A stretch of 52,808 nucleotides of DNA from Acidimicrobiia bacterium (GTDB lineage Bacteria > Actinomycetota > Acidimicrobiia > Acidimicrobiales > Bin134): positions 1-52,808 of the forward strand of contig JAJEGM010000031.1 in assembly GCA_022819825.1 (NCBI GenBank), written 5' to 3'. Of this stretch, positions 34,216-43,133 are shown in pieces. Below the pieces are notes generated by a model. That model was not told the DNA's origin, ran no database searches, and saw only the letters and a program-made list of their open reading frames with translations. The stretch's first letter is position 1. Every line of letters begins with the position of its first letter. The position numbers and the translations under genes are program-made.

Positions 34216-35453
34216 GTTTTGCTCGCGTCGTTGTAGATGCCGCGGGACATCAGGGATTGCTCTTGATCTCTCCGCTTCTGGTACACCGCGGCACGCTGTT
34301 CGAGCACGCCGGGGGAATCGGGCGCAGCTTGGGCGGCCCATTCGGCGAGATGGCATGCGAGACGCAGGTCGCCGGCTTCGGAGAGCTCGATGGCCCGGCT
34401 TGCCAGTTCGGAAGCCCCTCCGGCCAGCCGGGCGACTTCCGCAGCCACGGCCTGATCCGTGGCGGGCTTGAGGCGGGCGGGATTGCCGTCGTACCAGCCG
34501 CCGTAGAGGCGCCAGATGTTGCGAACCACGAACTCGGGCTCGTCGTAGCCAGCCCGCAAGTAGGGCTTGGCCATCAGGTCGTCGGGAACCCGCACCTGGT
34601 GGATAATCTCGTCGAGGCGGGCCCCGGCGTTCATCATCTCCAGCGTGTCGGCCACCAAGCCCTCCAGAGCGGTGGCCACATCGTCGAGCACCATGGCGAT
34701 GCGCTCCTCCCCTTCGATGGGCAGGCCGTGGGCCGGCAGCAAGAACTCGGGTCGCAGGTCGATTATCCGGCGAAGAGCCGCGGCCCACTCGGCCGGGTAG
34801 CGCTGCACCTTCTGGGGATTACCCGCGTTGGGGAAGTACCAGATGAACAGGTCGCCGGCGAACAGCGCCCGCTGGTGGGGCAGCCACACCAGGGTGTGGT
34901 CGTCGGTCTCCCCCTCGGCATGGAAAAGCCGCAGCGACGTACCACCCACCTCCAACTCCAGCTCGGCGGCATAGTCAGTGGTGGGGCGCACCCAGTCGTC
35001 GGCGAACATGTCCATCACGCCGCTTCGCCCGAACTGGCGGCGATTTATGAGCCGGTTGTAGTCCTGGGTGAGGGTGTAGCGGTCGAACCGGCGATCCACA
35101 GCCTCGTGGGCCACCACCTGGGGGGCGGCCCTCCCCTGCTGTTGGGCGTCTTCGACGAAGGCGGGGGCTCCGCCGACGTGATCCATGTGGCCGTGGGTGT
35201 AGACGATGGTGTGGACCGGCATACCCTTCCACCGGCGGAGGTGGTCTAGCGCGATGGGAGCGAACGCTGGAAGCGAGGTATCGATGGCCACCAACCCCTC
35301 TTCGGTGGCCACCGACCACACATGTGAGAAAGCGCACACTATGGATACGTCGTCGGCAATCTCGTGGAACGATCCGTCCATAGGGTGGATCGCCTGCTGC
35401 CCTTCATCAACGCCCTCGTCGATGATTCGGGCCGACCGTTCCAGCAGCGTCAT
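34212..35453 (-). CDS. Metallo-beta-lactamase-fold hydrolase, alkylsulfatase-like
   Basis: Encodes 413 residues. Zinc ligands are THGHMDH (86-92), His 186 in GETDDHTLVW and Asp 201 in ALFAGDLF. The C-terminal half has an alkyl-sulfatase dimerisation-like helical region (EYNxxR-type replaced by NIWRLYGGWYDGNPARLKP). Family members cleave alkyl sulfates or act as broader hydrolases. ATG 35453 is preferred, with AGGGC just upstream, over TTG 35474 or GTG 35465. It is translationally coupled to the nitroreductase-SRPBCC gene, so the two probably act in one pathway. Confidence 0.85.
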   Translation of the reverse strand: MTLLERSARIIDEGVDEGQQAIHPMDGSFHEIADDVSIVCAFSHVWSVATEEGLVAIDTSLPAFAPIALDHLRRWKGMPVHTIVYTHGHMDHVGGAPAFVEDAQQQGRAAPQVVAHEAVDRRFDRYTLTQDYNRLINRRQFGRSGVMDMFADDWVRPTTDYAAELELEVGGTSLRLFHAEGETDDHTLVWLPHQRALFAGDLFIWYFPNAGNPQKVQRYPAEWAAALRRIIDLRPEFLLPAHGLPIEGEERIAMVLDDVATALEGLVADTLEMMNAGARLDEIIHQVRVPDDLMAKPYLRAGYDEPEFVVRNIWRLYGGWYDGNPARLKPATDQAVAAEVARLAGGASELASRAIELSEAGDLRLACHLAEWAAQAAPDSPGVLEQRAAVYQKRRDQEQSLMSRGIYNDASKT

Positions 35454-35493
35454 ACCGCCCTGCACCCTATCCAATCCCCTGTAAACCAGCCCT

Positions 35494-36945
35494 CTAGCCG
35501 CGGCGGGAATTGAGGAGCTGGGTGACGGCCTTTCCGTCGGCTCGGCCTTGGGTGGCCTTCATCACCTGGCCGACGAAGAAACCGGTGAGCTTGGCGTCGC
35601 CTTCGCAGAAACGGGACCACTCCTCGGCATGCTGGGCAATGAGGCTGTCGACCAAAGACTCCAGCTCGCCGGTGTCCATGGCCTCGAATCCCAGTGTCTG
35701 AGCTGCGTCTTGAGGCGATCCCCCGCCCTCCACCAGCACAGCCAGCACCTTCTTGGCCTGGGTAGCGGTCAGATCGCCCGCCTCCTCCATGCCAACTAAG
35801 CCAGCGAGGGATTCCGCGGTCAGCTCTCCCGCGCCATCAGCCAGGTTTTGGACAATGTGGGTCATCACCCGCTCCGCCGCTCCTCCCTCACTGATGGCGG
35901 CCAACGCCAGCTCGTCCATCGAGCGCTCGACAGCCAGCGCAATGTGGTCGATGTCCACCGAAGAGGCGGCCTCCGCCAGGCCCAGCCGGCGATCTCGAGG
36001 CAGCGAGGGCAGCGCATGGCAGATCTGCTCCACCCACTCTGTGCTGGGGTCGAGCGGCAGCAGATCGGGCTCAGGGAAATAGCGGTAGTCGTAGTCCTCC
36101 TCCTTGGAGCGCAGGGCGTGGGTGCGCCCGTCGTCCTCGTTCCAGTGCCGAGTCTGCTGCTCAATCGTCTGGCCGCTGGTCAATTGGTCGATCTGCCGGC
36201 GGGCCTCGTACTCGATGGCCCGGCCCAACGAGCGCAGCGAGTTCACATTCTTGATCTCGCACCGGGTGCCCAGCCGGTCGCTTCCCACCGGCCTAACCGA
36301 AACATTGCAGTCCACCCGCAGGGAACCCTCCTCCATCTTGCCGTCGGACGCCCCCACCGCCACCAGGATGGACCGCAATTCAGACACGTACTGGCGGGCC
36401 TCCTCGGCTGAACGCAGCTCGGGATGGCCCACGATCTCAATGAGCGGCACCCCGGCCCGGTTGTAGTCCACCAGCGAGTACCCGGCCTCGTGGATGCGCC
36501 CTCCCCCGCCGATGTGGACGGTCTTGCCAGTGTCCTCCTCCAGATGGGCCCGCTCGATGCCGACCCGCTTGCCCGAGGGAAGCTCTAGCCAGCCGTCCAC
36601 GTTGATGGGCTGGTCGTACTGGCTGATCTGAAAGTCCTTGGGCATGTCGGGGTAGAAGTAGTTCTTGCGAGCAAATACAGATGGCTGAATCCGGCAGTTG
36701 AGGGCAAGTCCCACCCGAATGGCCAGCTCCACCGCTTTCTCGTTGAGCACGGGAAGCGAACCGGGCAAGCCGAGCGACACCGGGTCGATGTGGGTGTTGG
36801 GCTCGCCGCCGAACCGGTTGGGGCTGGCGCTGAACAGCTTGGTGGCAGTGGCCAACTCGGCGTGGACTTCCAGGCCCACCACTGTCTCCCACTCGGTGTC
36901 GGCTGGGGCACCGAGTCCGGGGATGGTCTGGGCTTCGTCGCTCAT
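35494..36945 (-). CDS. gatB: Asp/Glu-tRNA amidotransferase subunit B
   Basis: Encodes 483 residues. Together with GatA and GatC it converts Glu-tRNAGln or Asp-tRNAAsn to the amide form. Signatures are VGLEVHAELATATKLFSASP, LGLPGSLPVLNEKAVELAIR, the Zn/tRNA region YFYPDMPKDFQISQYDQP, DYNRAGVPLIEIV and the C-terminal YqeY-like domain. ATG 36945 shares one base with the gatA stop (TGATG), so translation is coupled. Upstream in-frame sequence is gatA shadow. Confidence 0.97.
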   Translation of the reverse strand: MSDEAQTIPGLGAPADTEWETVVGLEVHAELATATKLFSASPNRFGGEPNTHIDPVSLGLPGSLPVLNEKAVELAIRVGLALNCRIQPSVFARKNYFYPDMPKDFQISQYDQPINVDGWLELPSGKRVGIERAHLEEDTGKTVHIGGGGRIHEAGYSLVDYNRAGVPLIEIVGHPELRSAEEARQYVSELRSILVAVGASDGKMEEGSLRVDCNVSVRPVGSDRLGTRCEIKNVNSLRSLGRAIEYEARRQIDQLTSGQTIEQQTRHWNEDDGRTHALRSKEEDYDYRYFPEPDLLPLDPSTEWVEQICHALPSLPRDRRLGLAEAASSVDIDHIALAVERSMDELALAAISEGGAAERVMTHIVQNLADGAGELTAESLAGLVGMEEAGDLTATQAKKVLAVLVEGGGSPQDAAQTLGFEAMDTGELESLVDSLIAQHAEEWSRFCEGDAKLTGFFVGQVMKATQGRADGKAVTQLLNSRRG

Positions 36946-38360
36946 CACAAGCTCGCTTCCAGCACCGCGGCGGCCCGGAACATGACCGGTTCGCCCAGAG
37001 CGGGGGCCATGATCTGCACGCCCACCGGCAGGCCATCGTCGCCCACCCCGTAGGGCACCGACATGGCGGCCTGCCCGGTGAGGTTCACCGGCACGGTACA
37101 GACGTCGCTCATGTACATGGCCATGGGGTCGGCGGCGCGCTCTCCCAGCGGGAACGCGGTGGTGGGCGACGTGGGGCTCACCAGCAGGTCGAACTGCTCC
37201 CATACCGAGGCGAAGTCGTTGATGATGAGCGTGCGCACCTTTTGGGCCTTGCCGTAGTAGGCGTCGTAGTACCCGGCCGACAGGGCGTAGGTGCCGATCA
37301 TGATGCGGCGCTTGACCTCGTCGCCGAAGCCGGCCGAGCGGGTGGCGGTGTTCATGTCGGGAGTGCTGGGACCGTCCACCCGCAACCCGTAGCGGACGCC
37401 GTCGTAGCGGGCCAGGTTGCTGGACGCCTCGGCCGGTGCGATCAGGTAGTAGGCCGACAGTCCGTAGACCGCAGCTGGCACGCTGGCCTCGGCGACGCTG
37501 GCCCCGGCTGATTCCAGCGCTCTCACCGCAGCCTGCAATTGTGCGGCCACATCGGGGGCGATGCCGTTGCCGCTCAACTCAGTCAGCACTCCCACCCTGA
37601 GCCCATCAATCCCGTCGGCCAGCGTGTCGGACACCGGGGGCTGGGGTTCGCTGATGCTGGTGGAGTCGCGGGCATCGGGGCCGCCGATCACGTCGAGGAC
37701 AGCAGCCGCATCGGCCACCGTGGTGGTGAACGGACCGATCTGGTCCAGAGACGATGCAAACGCCACCAGGCCGTAGCGGGACACCAGGCCGTAGGTGGGC
37801 TTGACGCCGACCACCCCGCATAGCGCGGCGGGCTGGCGGATTGACCCGCCGGTGTCGCTGCCCAGCGCCACCGGGGCGAACCCGGCGGCCACCGCGGCGG
37901 CGCTGCCCCCCGACGAGCCCCCCGGCACGCGGCTGGTGTCGCACGGGTTGCAGGTGGGGCCGAACGCCGAGTTCTCGGTGGAACTGCCCATGGCGAACTC
38001 GTCCATGTTGGTCTTGCCCACCACCACGGCACCGGCATTGTGGAGCTGCTCCACCACGGTGGCGTCATAGGGCGGTGCCCAGCCCTCCAAGATGCGAGAG
38101 GAGCAGGTAGTGGCCAGCCCTCGGGTACACAGGTTGTCCTTGAGGGCGACTGGCACCCCGGCCAAGGGGCCGGGATCGCGGCCGGCAGCCACTGCGCCGT
38201 CGATCTCGTCGGCCCGAGCCCGAGCCTGGGCTGCGGCCACCAGGTTGAAGGCATGGATGTCAGCGTCACCGCCGGCGATCACATCCAAGTGCTCATCGAC
38301 CACCGAGCGGGCCGACCGCTGCCCTGATCGCACGGCGGCGGCAATCTCGACTGCGGTCAC
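36945..38360 (-). CDS. gatA: Asp/Glu-tRNA amidotransferase subunit A
   Basis: Encodes 471 residues from GTG 38360. It is an amidase-signature enzyme that releases ammonia from glutamine. The Ser-cisSer-Lys triad is visible as Lys 74 in VALKDNL, the cis-Ser in [11 protein letters not shown] (about 149) and Ser 173 in [13 protein letters not shown]. The start overlaps the gatC stop by 4 nt (GTGA). Confidence 0.97.
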   Translation of the reverse strand: MTAVEIAAAVRSGQRSARSVVDEHLDVIAGGDADIHAFNLVAAAQARARADEIDGAVAAGRDPGPLAGVPVALKDNLCTRGLATTCSSRILEGWAPPYDATVVEQLHNAGAVVVGKTNMDEFAMGSSTENSAFGPTCNPCDTSRVPGGSSGGSAAAVAAGFAPVALGSDTGGSIRQPAALCGVVGVKPTYGLVSRYGLVAFASSLDQIGPFTTTVADAAAVLDVIGGPDARDSTSISEPQPPVSDTLADGIDGLRVGVLTELSGNGIAPDVAAQLQAAVRALESAGASVAEASVPAAVYGLSAYYLIAPAEASSNLARYDGVRYGLRVDGPSTPDMNTATRSAGFGDEVKRRIMIGTYALSAGYYDAYYGKAQKVRTLIINDFASVWEQFDLLVSPTSPTTAFPLGERAADPMAMYMSDVCTVPVNLTGQAAMSVPYGVGDDGLPVGVQIMAPALGEPVMFRAAAVLEASL

Positions 38361-38674
38361 GGTGCCTCCCCCAGAACCGGGGGAACCCGAAATTGGCCGT
38401 CCTCGGCAAACGGCGCCTGCGCCAGAACTTCGTCGCGGTCCAGTACCTCGCCGGGAGTGTCGGGGCGAAGCAAGTTGGCGATGGGAAGGGCGTGCATCGT
38501 CGGGGGAAGGGCTTCCAGGTCCAGCGCCTCCACCTCAGCCACATGGTCCAACAGCTCATCGAGCTGGCTGGTGAAACGGTCCAGCTCCTCGTCGGTCAGC
38601 TCCAAGCGGGCCAAAGCGGCCACATGGGCGCACTCGGCCCGGGTGATGCGTTGCTGGCCCATACCGAAGCGCAT
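38357..38674 (-). CDS. gatC: Asp/Glu-tRNA amidotransferase subunit C
   Basis: Encodes 105 residues from ATG 38674, the usual size. The family pattern [20 protein letters not shown] and the closing FRVPPVL are present. An in-frame ATG four codons later (38662) is possible, and the in-frame ATG at 38746 would overlap the divergent gene. It is the first gene of gatC-gatA-gatB, with 42 bp to the divergent SCP2-like gene. Confidence 0.93.
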   Translation of the reverse strand: MRFGMGQQRITRAECAHVAALARLELTDEELDRFTSQLDELLDHVAEVEALDLEALPPTMHALPIANLLRPDTPGEVLDRDEVLAQAPFAEDGQFRVPPVLGEAP

Positions 38675-38716
38675 GGTACCGCCCCAATTGCCGGTTTCCC
38701 GCGCTGGAGTTGCTTG

Positions 38717-39166
38717 GTGGCCTACGTTGCCGGGGTGGGGTCGCACCCATTTCTCAGCCCTGAGTGGATCGAAGCGGCCATGGCGCTGCGAGAAGAGCTG
38801 GCATCAGCCGCGCCCGATCCCGTTCACACCGCCAGAGTCAATCTTGTGGTTACCGACACCCCCTTCGGCGATGGCCAGTTCCGGGCCTACATCGACACCG
38901 AGGCCGGAGGGCCGCTGCCGGCTCCGGGCTGTCTGGACGACCCCGACGCAACCGTGATCCTTGACTACCCCGCAGCCCTGGCCGCATTCGTGACCGACGA
39001 CCCTGACATCGTGGCCCATGGCTTTCTGACCGGCGCCCTGCGGGTGGACGGCGACTTGGCCCTGGTCCTCATCCTGTTCGGAGAGGGCATGACCGATGAG
39101 CAGGCTGCTTTTGCCCGCCATGCCCAATCTCGGCTCCGGGCCCTCACCGCACTCGAATCGGGCTGA
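38717..39166 (+). CDS. SCP2-like sterol-binding-fold protein
   Basis: Encodes 149 residues from GTG 38717, which has GGAG 7 nt upstream. FLSPEWIEAAMALREEL opens the domain. GCLDDPDATVILDYPAALAAF and IVAHGFLTGALRVDGDLALV fit the SCP2/alkyl-sulfatase C-terminal lipid-binding fold. Stand-alone SCP2-like proteins of this size are common in Actinobacteria; the ligand is unknown. Sequence in the same frame before 38717 overlaps gatC and is shadow. Confidence 0.75.
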   Translation: MAYVAGVGSHPFLSPEWIEAAMALREELASAAPDPVHTARVNLVVTDTPFGDGQFRAYIDTEAGGPLPAPGCLDDPDATVILDYPAALAAFVTDDPDIVAHGFLTGALRVDGDLALVLILFGEGMTDEQAAFARHAQSRLRALTALESG

Positions 39167-39177
39167 GCCCGAAGCCC

Positions 39178-41121
39178 TCAGCCTTCTTGTGGGCTCTGCT
39201 CCGCTCCCTCTTCAGGTCTGGTAATCACGCTCACGCACGTCCCAAAGTCCACGACGGTGTCAGCCGGCGGATTGGACGCCAGTATCTCGGAATCCAGCGG
39301 GCCGTCCACCTCACCCAGGCAGAGGCCGGCTTGCTCGAGAACGTTCGAAGCCTCTCCCACCCCAAGGGTGGCGAGTAACGGCACTCGCACCTTCTCAGGC
39401 CCGTCGGAGACCACCACCGTGACTACCGAATCAGCCGCCACCTCGGTTCCCGGCAACGGCTCCACCCTCACCACCCGACCTGCCGCTACCACATTGTCGG
39501 GCACCTGCCACTCGAGCACGCCCAAGCCGAGAGCCTCCAGCTGCTCACGAGCCACAGCAAGCGATGAGCCGGTGGCGATGTCGGGCACCACGCGGGGCTC
39601 AGGCCCGAGCGAGACCACCAAATCCACGCTGCTGCCCGGCTCGACCTCTGAGAACAGCTCGTCCACTTCGATCACCACCCCCTCAATCGCGTTCTCGTCG
39701 TAGCGCTGGGTGACATCCCCCACCGACAAGCCCACCGCGGCCAGCGACACTTCAGCGTCTTCCACCGCAAGACCGGCGAGGTTGCTGGGAATCACAACCA
39801 GCTCAGGGCCCAAAGACACCCACACAGTGACGGTCTCTCCCCGTTCGAGACCAGTTCCCGCCAGCGGCGCCTGGCCGAGTATCTGGCCAGCAACGGTGCC
39901 GTCTTGGCGCCGTTCGAGGCGTTCGAGTACCCAACCGGATTCCCCCAGGATGCGAGCCAGGCGGGCCTCGTCAACCTCGGCCAAATCGGGTACCGGCTGG
40001 GGATCGGTGCCAAACTGGCTGTCCCAAAGAGCGTAGGCCCCGAATCCCACAGCCCCCAGCACCACGAGCGCCACCACCGCCGCCAGCAGCTTTCGGAGTG
40101 CCGAACGACCCTCTTGGGGCGTCGAACGGCCCTCTCGAAATGCCATACGGCCTTTCGCCTTCGGGGCAGTCTCCTCTGAGTGCTTGTCGGGTACCGCCGC
40201 GGCCGCGGATTCACCGGTGTCGGGGATCTCCGGCCCTGGCTTGATCAGAGGAAGCGGCGCCGGGCGGGGCAGGGTCTCGGCCGCGGCCAGCAGCCCATGG
40301 CCCAGTTCGCGAGCAGAAGGACGGTCGTCCCGCTCCGGTCGTCCCGCCTGCTCCAACACCCGACCCAGGCGGGAGAATTGGCCGGCCAGGTCGAGGTGTC
40401 GGCTCATCTTGGCCATCTGGGTGTACTCGGGGTCGTCAGACTCGAACGGCACCCGGCCCGACAGCGCCTCGGTGAGCACCAACACCAGGGAATAGACGTC
40501 GCTCTTGTGGTCGGGGGTCAGGCCCTGGGCCTGCTCCGGGGAGGCGTAGCGCACCGCGTCGATGGCTGAAAATACCGACCTCGCCATCAGTGCTCCCCCG
40601 GTCTCCGACGAAGTCAAGGCCCATGATGTACCCAGATCAGCCAGCCGAGCTCGGCCGCGGTGGGAAAACAGAATATTGGAGGGCCGAATGTCGCCGTGGA
40701 TGATCCCCTGGTCGTGGATGTGCTCCAATCCTCGAGCCGCGTCAAGGCCGACCATGAGCACCTGCGATGGAGACAGCAGGTGCCCGGCATCCATCATCCC
40801 CAGCAGACTCCCGCCCTCCATGTAGTCGCTCACCACGTAGAGACCGAGGTCGGAGTCTCCCCAATTGTGAGCGGCCACCACATGGGGATGGCTTACTGCG
40901 GCGGCTTCCTCGGCGGCCTCCAGGAAACGGCCGACAAAGGCCCCTTCCCCAATCCATCCGTCGGGCAGGACATCCTCGGAGAGCAGCTTGACCGCTACTC
41001 GACGCGACTGAGACAGGTCGTAGGCGAGGTACACGTTGGTGAACCGCCCGGTGCCAATGTGGGTTACGAGCCGATAACGCCCGCCCAGAACTCGGCCGAT
41101 CTCGCCGCGGTCATTGGCCAC
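39178..41121 (-). CDS. PASTA-domain Ser/Thr protein kinase with altered catalytic loop
   Basis: Encodes 647 residues. The kinase domain covers about 13-290: Gly loop IGTGRFTNVYLAYD (22-35) and ATP-binding Lys 45 in VAVKLL. The catalytic loop is HGDIRPSN (142-149) where PknB-type kinases have HRDLKPxN, and the metal motif is DLG (162-164) instead of DFG. The Asp residues are kept, so activity is possible, but the RD arginine and the loop Lys are changed. A membrane helix lies at about 345-365, and four PASTA repeats (about 377-647) face outward to sense peptidoglycan. The start is GTG 41121. It is divergent from a small membrane protein gene and is not in the usual ftsW-pbp-pknB cluster. Confidence 0.9.
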   Translation of the reverse strand: MANDRGEIGRVLGGRYRLVTHIGTGRFTNVYLAYDLSQSRRVAVKLLSEDVLPDGWIGEGAFVGRFLEAAEEAAAVSHPHVVAAHNWGDSDLGLYVVSDYMEGGSLLGMMDAGHLLSPSQVLMVGLDAARGLEHIHDQGIIHGDIRPSNILFSHRGRARLADLGTSWALTSSETGGALMARSVFSAIDAVRYASPEQAQGLTPDHKSDVYSLVLVLTEALSGRVPFESDDPEYTQMAKMSRHLDLAGQFSRLGRVLEQAGRPERDDRPSARELGHGLLAAAETLPRPAPLPLIKPGPEIPDTGESAAAAVPDKHSEETAPKAKGRMAFREGRSTPQEGRSALRKLLAAVVALVVLGAVGFGAYALWDSQFGTDPQPVPDLAEVDEARLARILGESGWVLERLERRQDGTVAGQILGQAPLAGTGLERGETVTVWVSLGPELVVIPSNLAGLAVEDAEVSLAAVGLSVGDVTQRYDENAIEGVVIEVDELFSEVEPGSSVDLVVSLGPEPRVVPDIATGSSLAVAREQLEALGLGVLEWQVPDNVVAAGRVVRVEPLPGTEVAADSVVTVVVSDGPEKVRVPLLATLGVGEASNVLEQAGLCLGEVDGPLDSEILASNPPADTVVDFGTCVSVITRPEEGAEQSPQEG

Positions 41122-41202
41122 GCATTGAGGGTACTTGCCAGGTCACGCCTTTCCGCGCCACTCAGGGTGTCTCCGGCCTCGGCCAGCGGGCACACTGGGT
41201 AG

Positions 41203-41622
41203 GTGCTGGAGTCGCTTGTTCTGCGCCGAGTGCTGTTGGGCCTCGCCGCCCTGGCAGGGGCCGTGGCCATCGTGCTGGCCCTGCTGCTGGCCGACACCGA
41301 CAACAACGACGTGACCGTCACCGGCAACGCCGCGGTAGACGAGCTCATACCTCCTCGCAGCGCTGAGGTCCTCGCCCAAGAAACCGTCGGTATCGACCTC
41401 GCTCCCGGCTACGACGCCCAGCTGACCATCAACGGAGTGGACATCCCCCCCGACCAATTACGCCACCTGCCCAACCTCAACCGCTTCACCTTCCGTCCTG
41501 ATCAGGGCAAGGTGATCGAGCGACTCCAAGCCGAGCAGAACTGCGCCCTAGTGGCCTACTGGCGCCAAGAAGTGGGACCCGCAGAGGCCGACACCATCTC
41601 CTGGTGCTTTACCGCGTCCTAA
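41203..41622 (+). CDS. Small single-span membrane protein, unknown function
   Basis: Encodes 139 residues from GTG 41203. One membrane helix (LLGLAALAGAVAIVLALLLA, about 11-30) is followed by a roughly 110-residue soluble domain containing IDLAPGYDAQLTINGVDIPP and two Cys (NCALV and SWCFT) that could form a disulfide if the domain is outside. I recognise no family. It is divergent from the PASTA kinase gene by 81 bp and its stop overlaps the convergent marR stop by 4 nt. Confidence 0.75.
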   Translation: MLESLVLRRVLLGLAALAGAVAIVLALLLADTDNNDVTVTGNAAVDELIPPRSAEVLAQETVGIDLAPGYDAQLTINGVDIPPDQLRHLPNLNRFTFRPDQGKVIERLQAEQNCALVAYWRQEVGPAEADTISWCFTAS

Positions 41623-42146
41623 TCGGCTCGGCCTTCTCCCTGCATCTGCCCATCGAAGGAGCGAAGGGACGCCTCCAGCCGGCGCAAATAGCCGGCGAAA
41701 TCCTCCGACTCTCCGTCGTGTAACCACTCCAGCCGGGTGCGCTCGCGCTCTAGGTGCTCGCCCATGAGCTGGTCGATCAACTCTCTGCCTTCCGGGCTGA
41801 GTTGGGCCATCATGACCCGGCGATCATCAGGATCAGGCACCCGACGGACCAGATTCAGCTTCTCGAGTTGGTCCACTCGCCCGGTCATGCCCCCGGAAGT
41901 AAGCATGGTCATGGCCGCCAGCTCACTCGGCTTGGCTTGAAACGGCTCGCCGTTCCGCCGCAATGCCGCCAACACGTCGAACAACCCCAAAGTGAGGCCA
42001 TGGGGACGGAGGAACTCCGCCATGGACTGTTCGAACAAACGGTCGATGCGAGAGATCCGCCCGAAGATCCCGATAGGCGACGCATCCAGATCAGGGCGTT
42101 CGCCAGCCCACTGCTTCAAAATCGAGTCAACTCGGTCGTAGGTCAC
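41619..42146 (-). CDS. MarR-family transcriptional regulator
   Basis: Encodes 175 residues. The winged-helix core is readable as LTLGLFDVLAALRRNGEPFQ, LAAMTMLTSGGMTGRVDQLE and the wing LVRRVPDPDDRRVMMAQLSP. MarR proteins are usually ligand-released repressors of nearby catabolic or efflux genes. GTG 42146 overlaps the preceding small ORF's stop by 4 nt (GTGA), so it is the last gene of the uptake/oxidation operon, which it probably controls. Confidence 0.9.
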   Translation of the reverse strand: MTYDRVDSILKQWAGERPDLDASPIGIFGRISRIDRLFEQSMAEFLRPHGLTLGLFDVLAALRRNGEPFQAKPSELAAMTMLTSGGMTGRVDQLEKLNLVRRVPDPDDRRVMMAQLSPEGRELIDQLMGEHLERERTRLEWLHDGESEDFAGYLRRLEASLRSFDGQMQGEGRAD

Positions 42147-42316
42147 GACATCTCCTCCAGCACAGTTCCAATTGTGTCGACCACTCGGTCCACCTCTGCG
42201 GCTGTGAACGTGAATGGCGGGTAGATGCCCAGGTGGTCGGCGTACCGCCAAGCGGCTGCCATCTCGTTCCAGCTCACATGATTGGGGCGGATCTGAACTC
42301 CCACTTTCGGCACCAT
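42143..42316 (-). pseudogene. Chimeric remnant: LLM-oxidoreductase start joined to an aminotransferase-like end
   Basis: Fifty-seven codons. Residues 1-31 (VGVQIRPNHVSWNEMAAAWR) look like the first strand and helix of a luciferase-like/F420-dependent oxidoreductase. Residues 32-57 (YPPFTFTAAEVDRVVDTIG) look like the last helix of a class III aminotransferase. The simplest explanation is a deletion joining two former operon genes. Despite this, the frame is intact: ATG 42316 comes 1 nt after the ABC ATPase stop, and its stop overlaps the marR GTG. It may survive as a coupling peptide for marR translation. The family assignments rest on short stretches. Confidence 0.5.
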
Positions 42317-42317
42317 C

Positions 42318-43133
42318 TCACGCCCCTTCATGGGACGCAGCCAAACCGGTGATGAGTGACACCAACTTCTGGGCGTCGGTGCTGTGGGCATCCAGCAGCT
42401 CGATGAGCTGCCCCCGGCGCATCACCGCTATCCGGTCGGCAAGCCGGAACACCTGGTCGAGATTGTGACTCACCACGACGATGGTCAGATTGCGCTCTCG
42501 TAGCGTGGTGATGAGGTCTTCCACCCGTGCGGTCTCGGCGATGCCGAGCGCGGCGGTGGGCTCGTCCATGATGATCACCTCGTTGCCCCAGTTCATGGCC
42601 CGGGCAATGGCCACGCCCTGGCGCTGGCCCCCGGAGAAGTGCTGGACCGGGATGCGGACCGAGGGGATCTTGATATTGAGCCGGCGGATGATCTGCTCGG
42701 TGTCGCGGCGCATGGCCCGGCGCCGCAGGAAGGTGAGCGGCCCCCAGCCCACCTTGAGCTCCCGCCCCATGAACAGGTTCTGGGCTGCATCGAGGTTGTC
42801 GGCCAGGGCCAGGTCTTGGTACACGGTTTCGATGCCGGCCGTGCGGGCGTCCAGCGGCGACCGGAAACGACGGACCTCGCCGTGCAGCACCACCTGTCCC
42901 GCGTCGGGCTGCTCCGCTCCGGAGATCACCTTCAACAGGGTGCTCTTGCCAGCCCCGTTGTCTCCCACGATGGCGGTGAGCGTGCCGGTGGGGAAATCCA
43001 GCGAAACGTCCCGAAGCGCGACCACCCCGCCGTAGCGCTTGTGGATCCCCGACACGCTCAGAGCGAAGTCCGACGACGGGGAACCCTCAGGGCGGGGGGC
43101 GTCGACGACTGATCCGGGTTGGCTTGCAGTCAT
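42318..43133 (-). CDS. Sugar-type ABC transporter ATP-binding protein
   Basis: Encodes 271 residues with a single ATPase domain. Walker A is GDNGAGKST, the signature is FSGGQRQGVAIARA, Walker B is VIIMDEPTAAL and the switch His is in VVSHNLDQVF. It belongs to the carbohydrate-uptake group (RbsA/FrcA-like) but has one ABC domain, as FrcA does. Its ATG overlaps the molybdenum hydroxylase stop by 4 nt. It should pair with the permease (51820-52589) and the binding lipoprotein (50805-51800) of the same operon, although seven genes lie between. Confidence 0.92.
   Translation of the reverse strand: MTASQPGSVVDAPRPEGSPSSDFALSVSGIHKRYGGVVALRDVSLDFPTGTLTAIVGDNGAGKSTLLKVISGAEQPDAGQVVLHGEVRRFRSPLDARTAGIETVYQDLALADNLDAAQNLFMGRELKVGWGPLTFLRRRAMRRDTEQIIRRLNIKIPSVRIPVQHFSGGQRQGVAIARAMNWGNEVIIMDEPTAALGIAETARVEDLITTLRERNLTIVVVSHNLDQVFRLADRIAVMRRGQLIELLDAHSTDAQKLVSLITGLAASHEGA

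Noticed and set aside
34216-34788. N-terminal extension of the nitroreductase fusion to 576 residues
   Set aside because: Composition is that of a shadow of the overlapping MBL gene, and the ATGA overlap at 34215 gives a clear start.
38393-38716. N-terminal extension of the SCP2-like protein
   Set aside because: Lies wholly over gatC on the other strand; GTG 38717 has a good ribosome-binding site.
39158-39172. TCGGGC-TGA-GCCCGA palindrome between convergent SCP2-like and kinase genes as a bidirectional terminator
   Set aside because: Perfect 6-bp arms, but the loop is three bases (the stop codon itself) and no T-tract follows; left unannotated.
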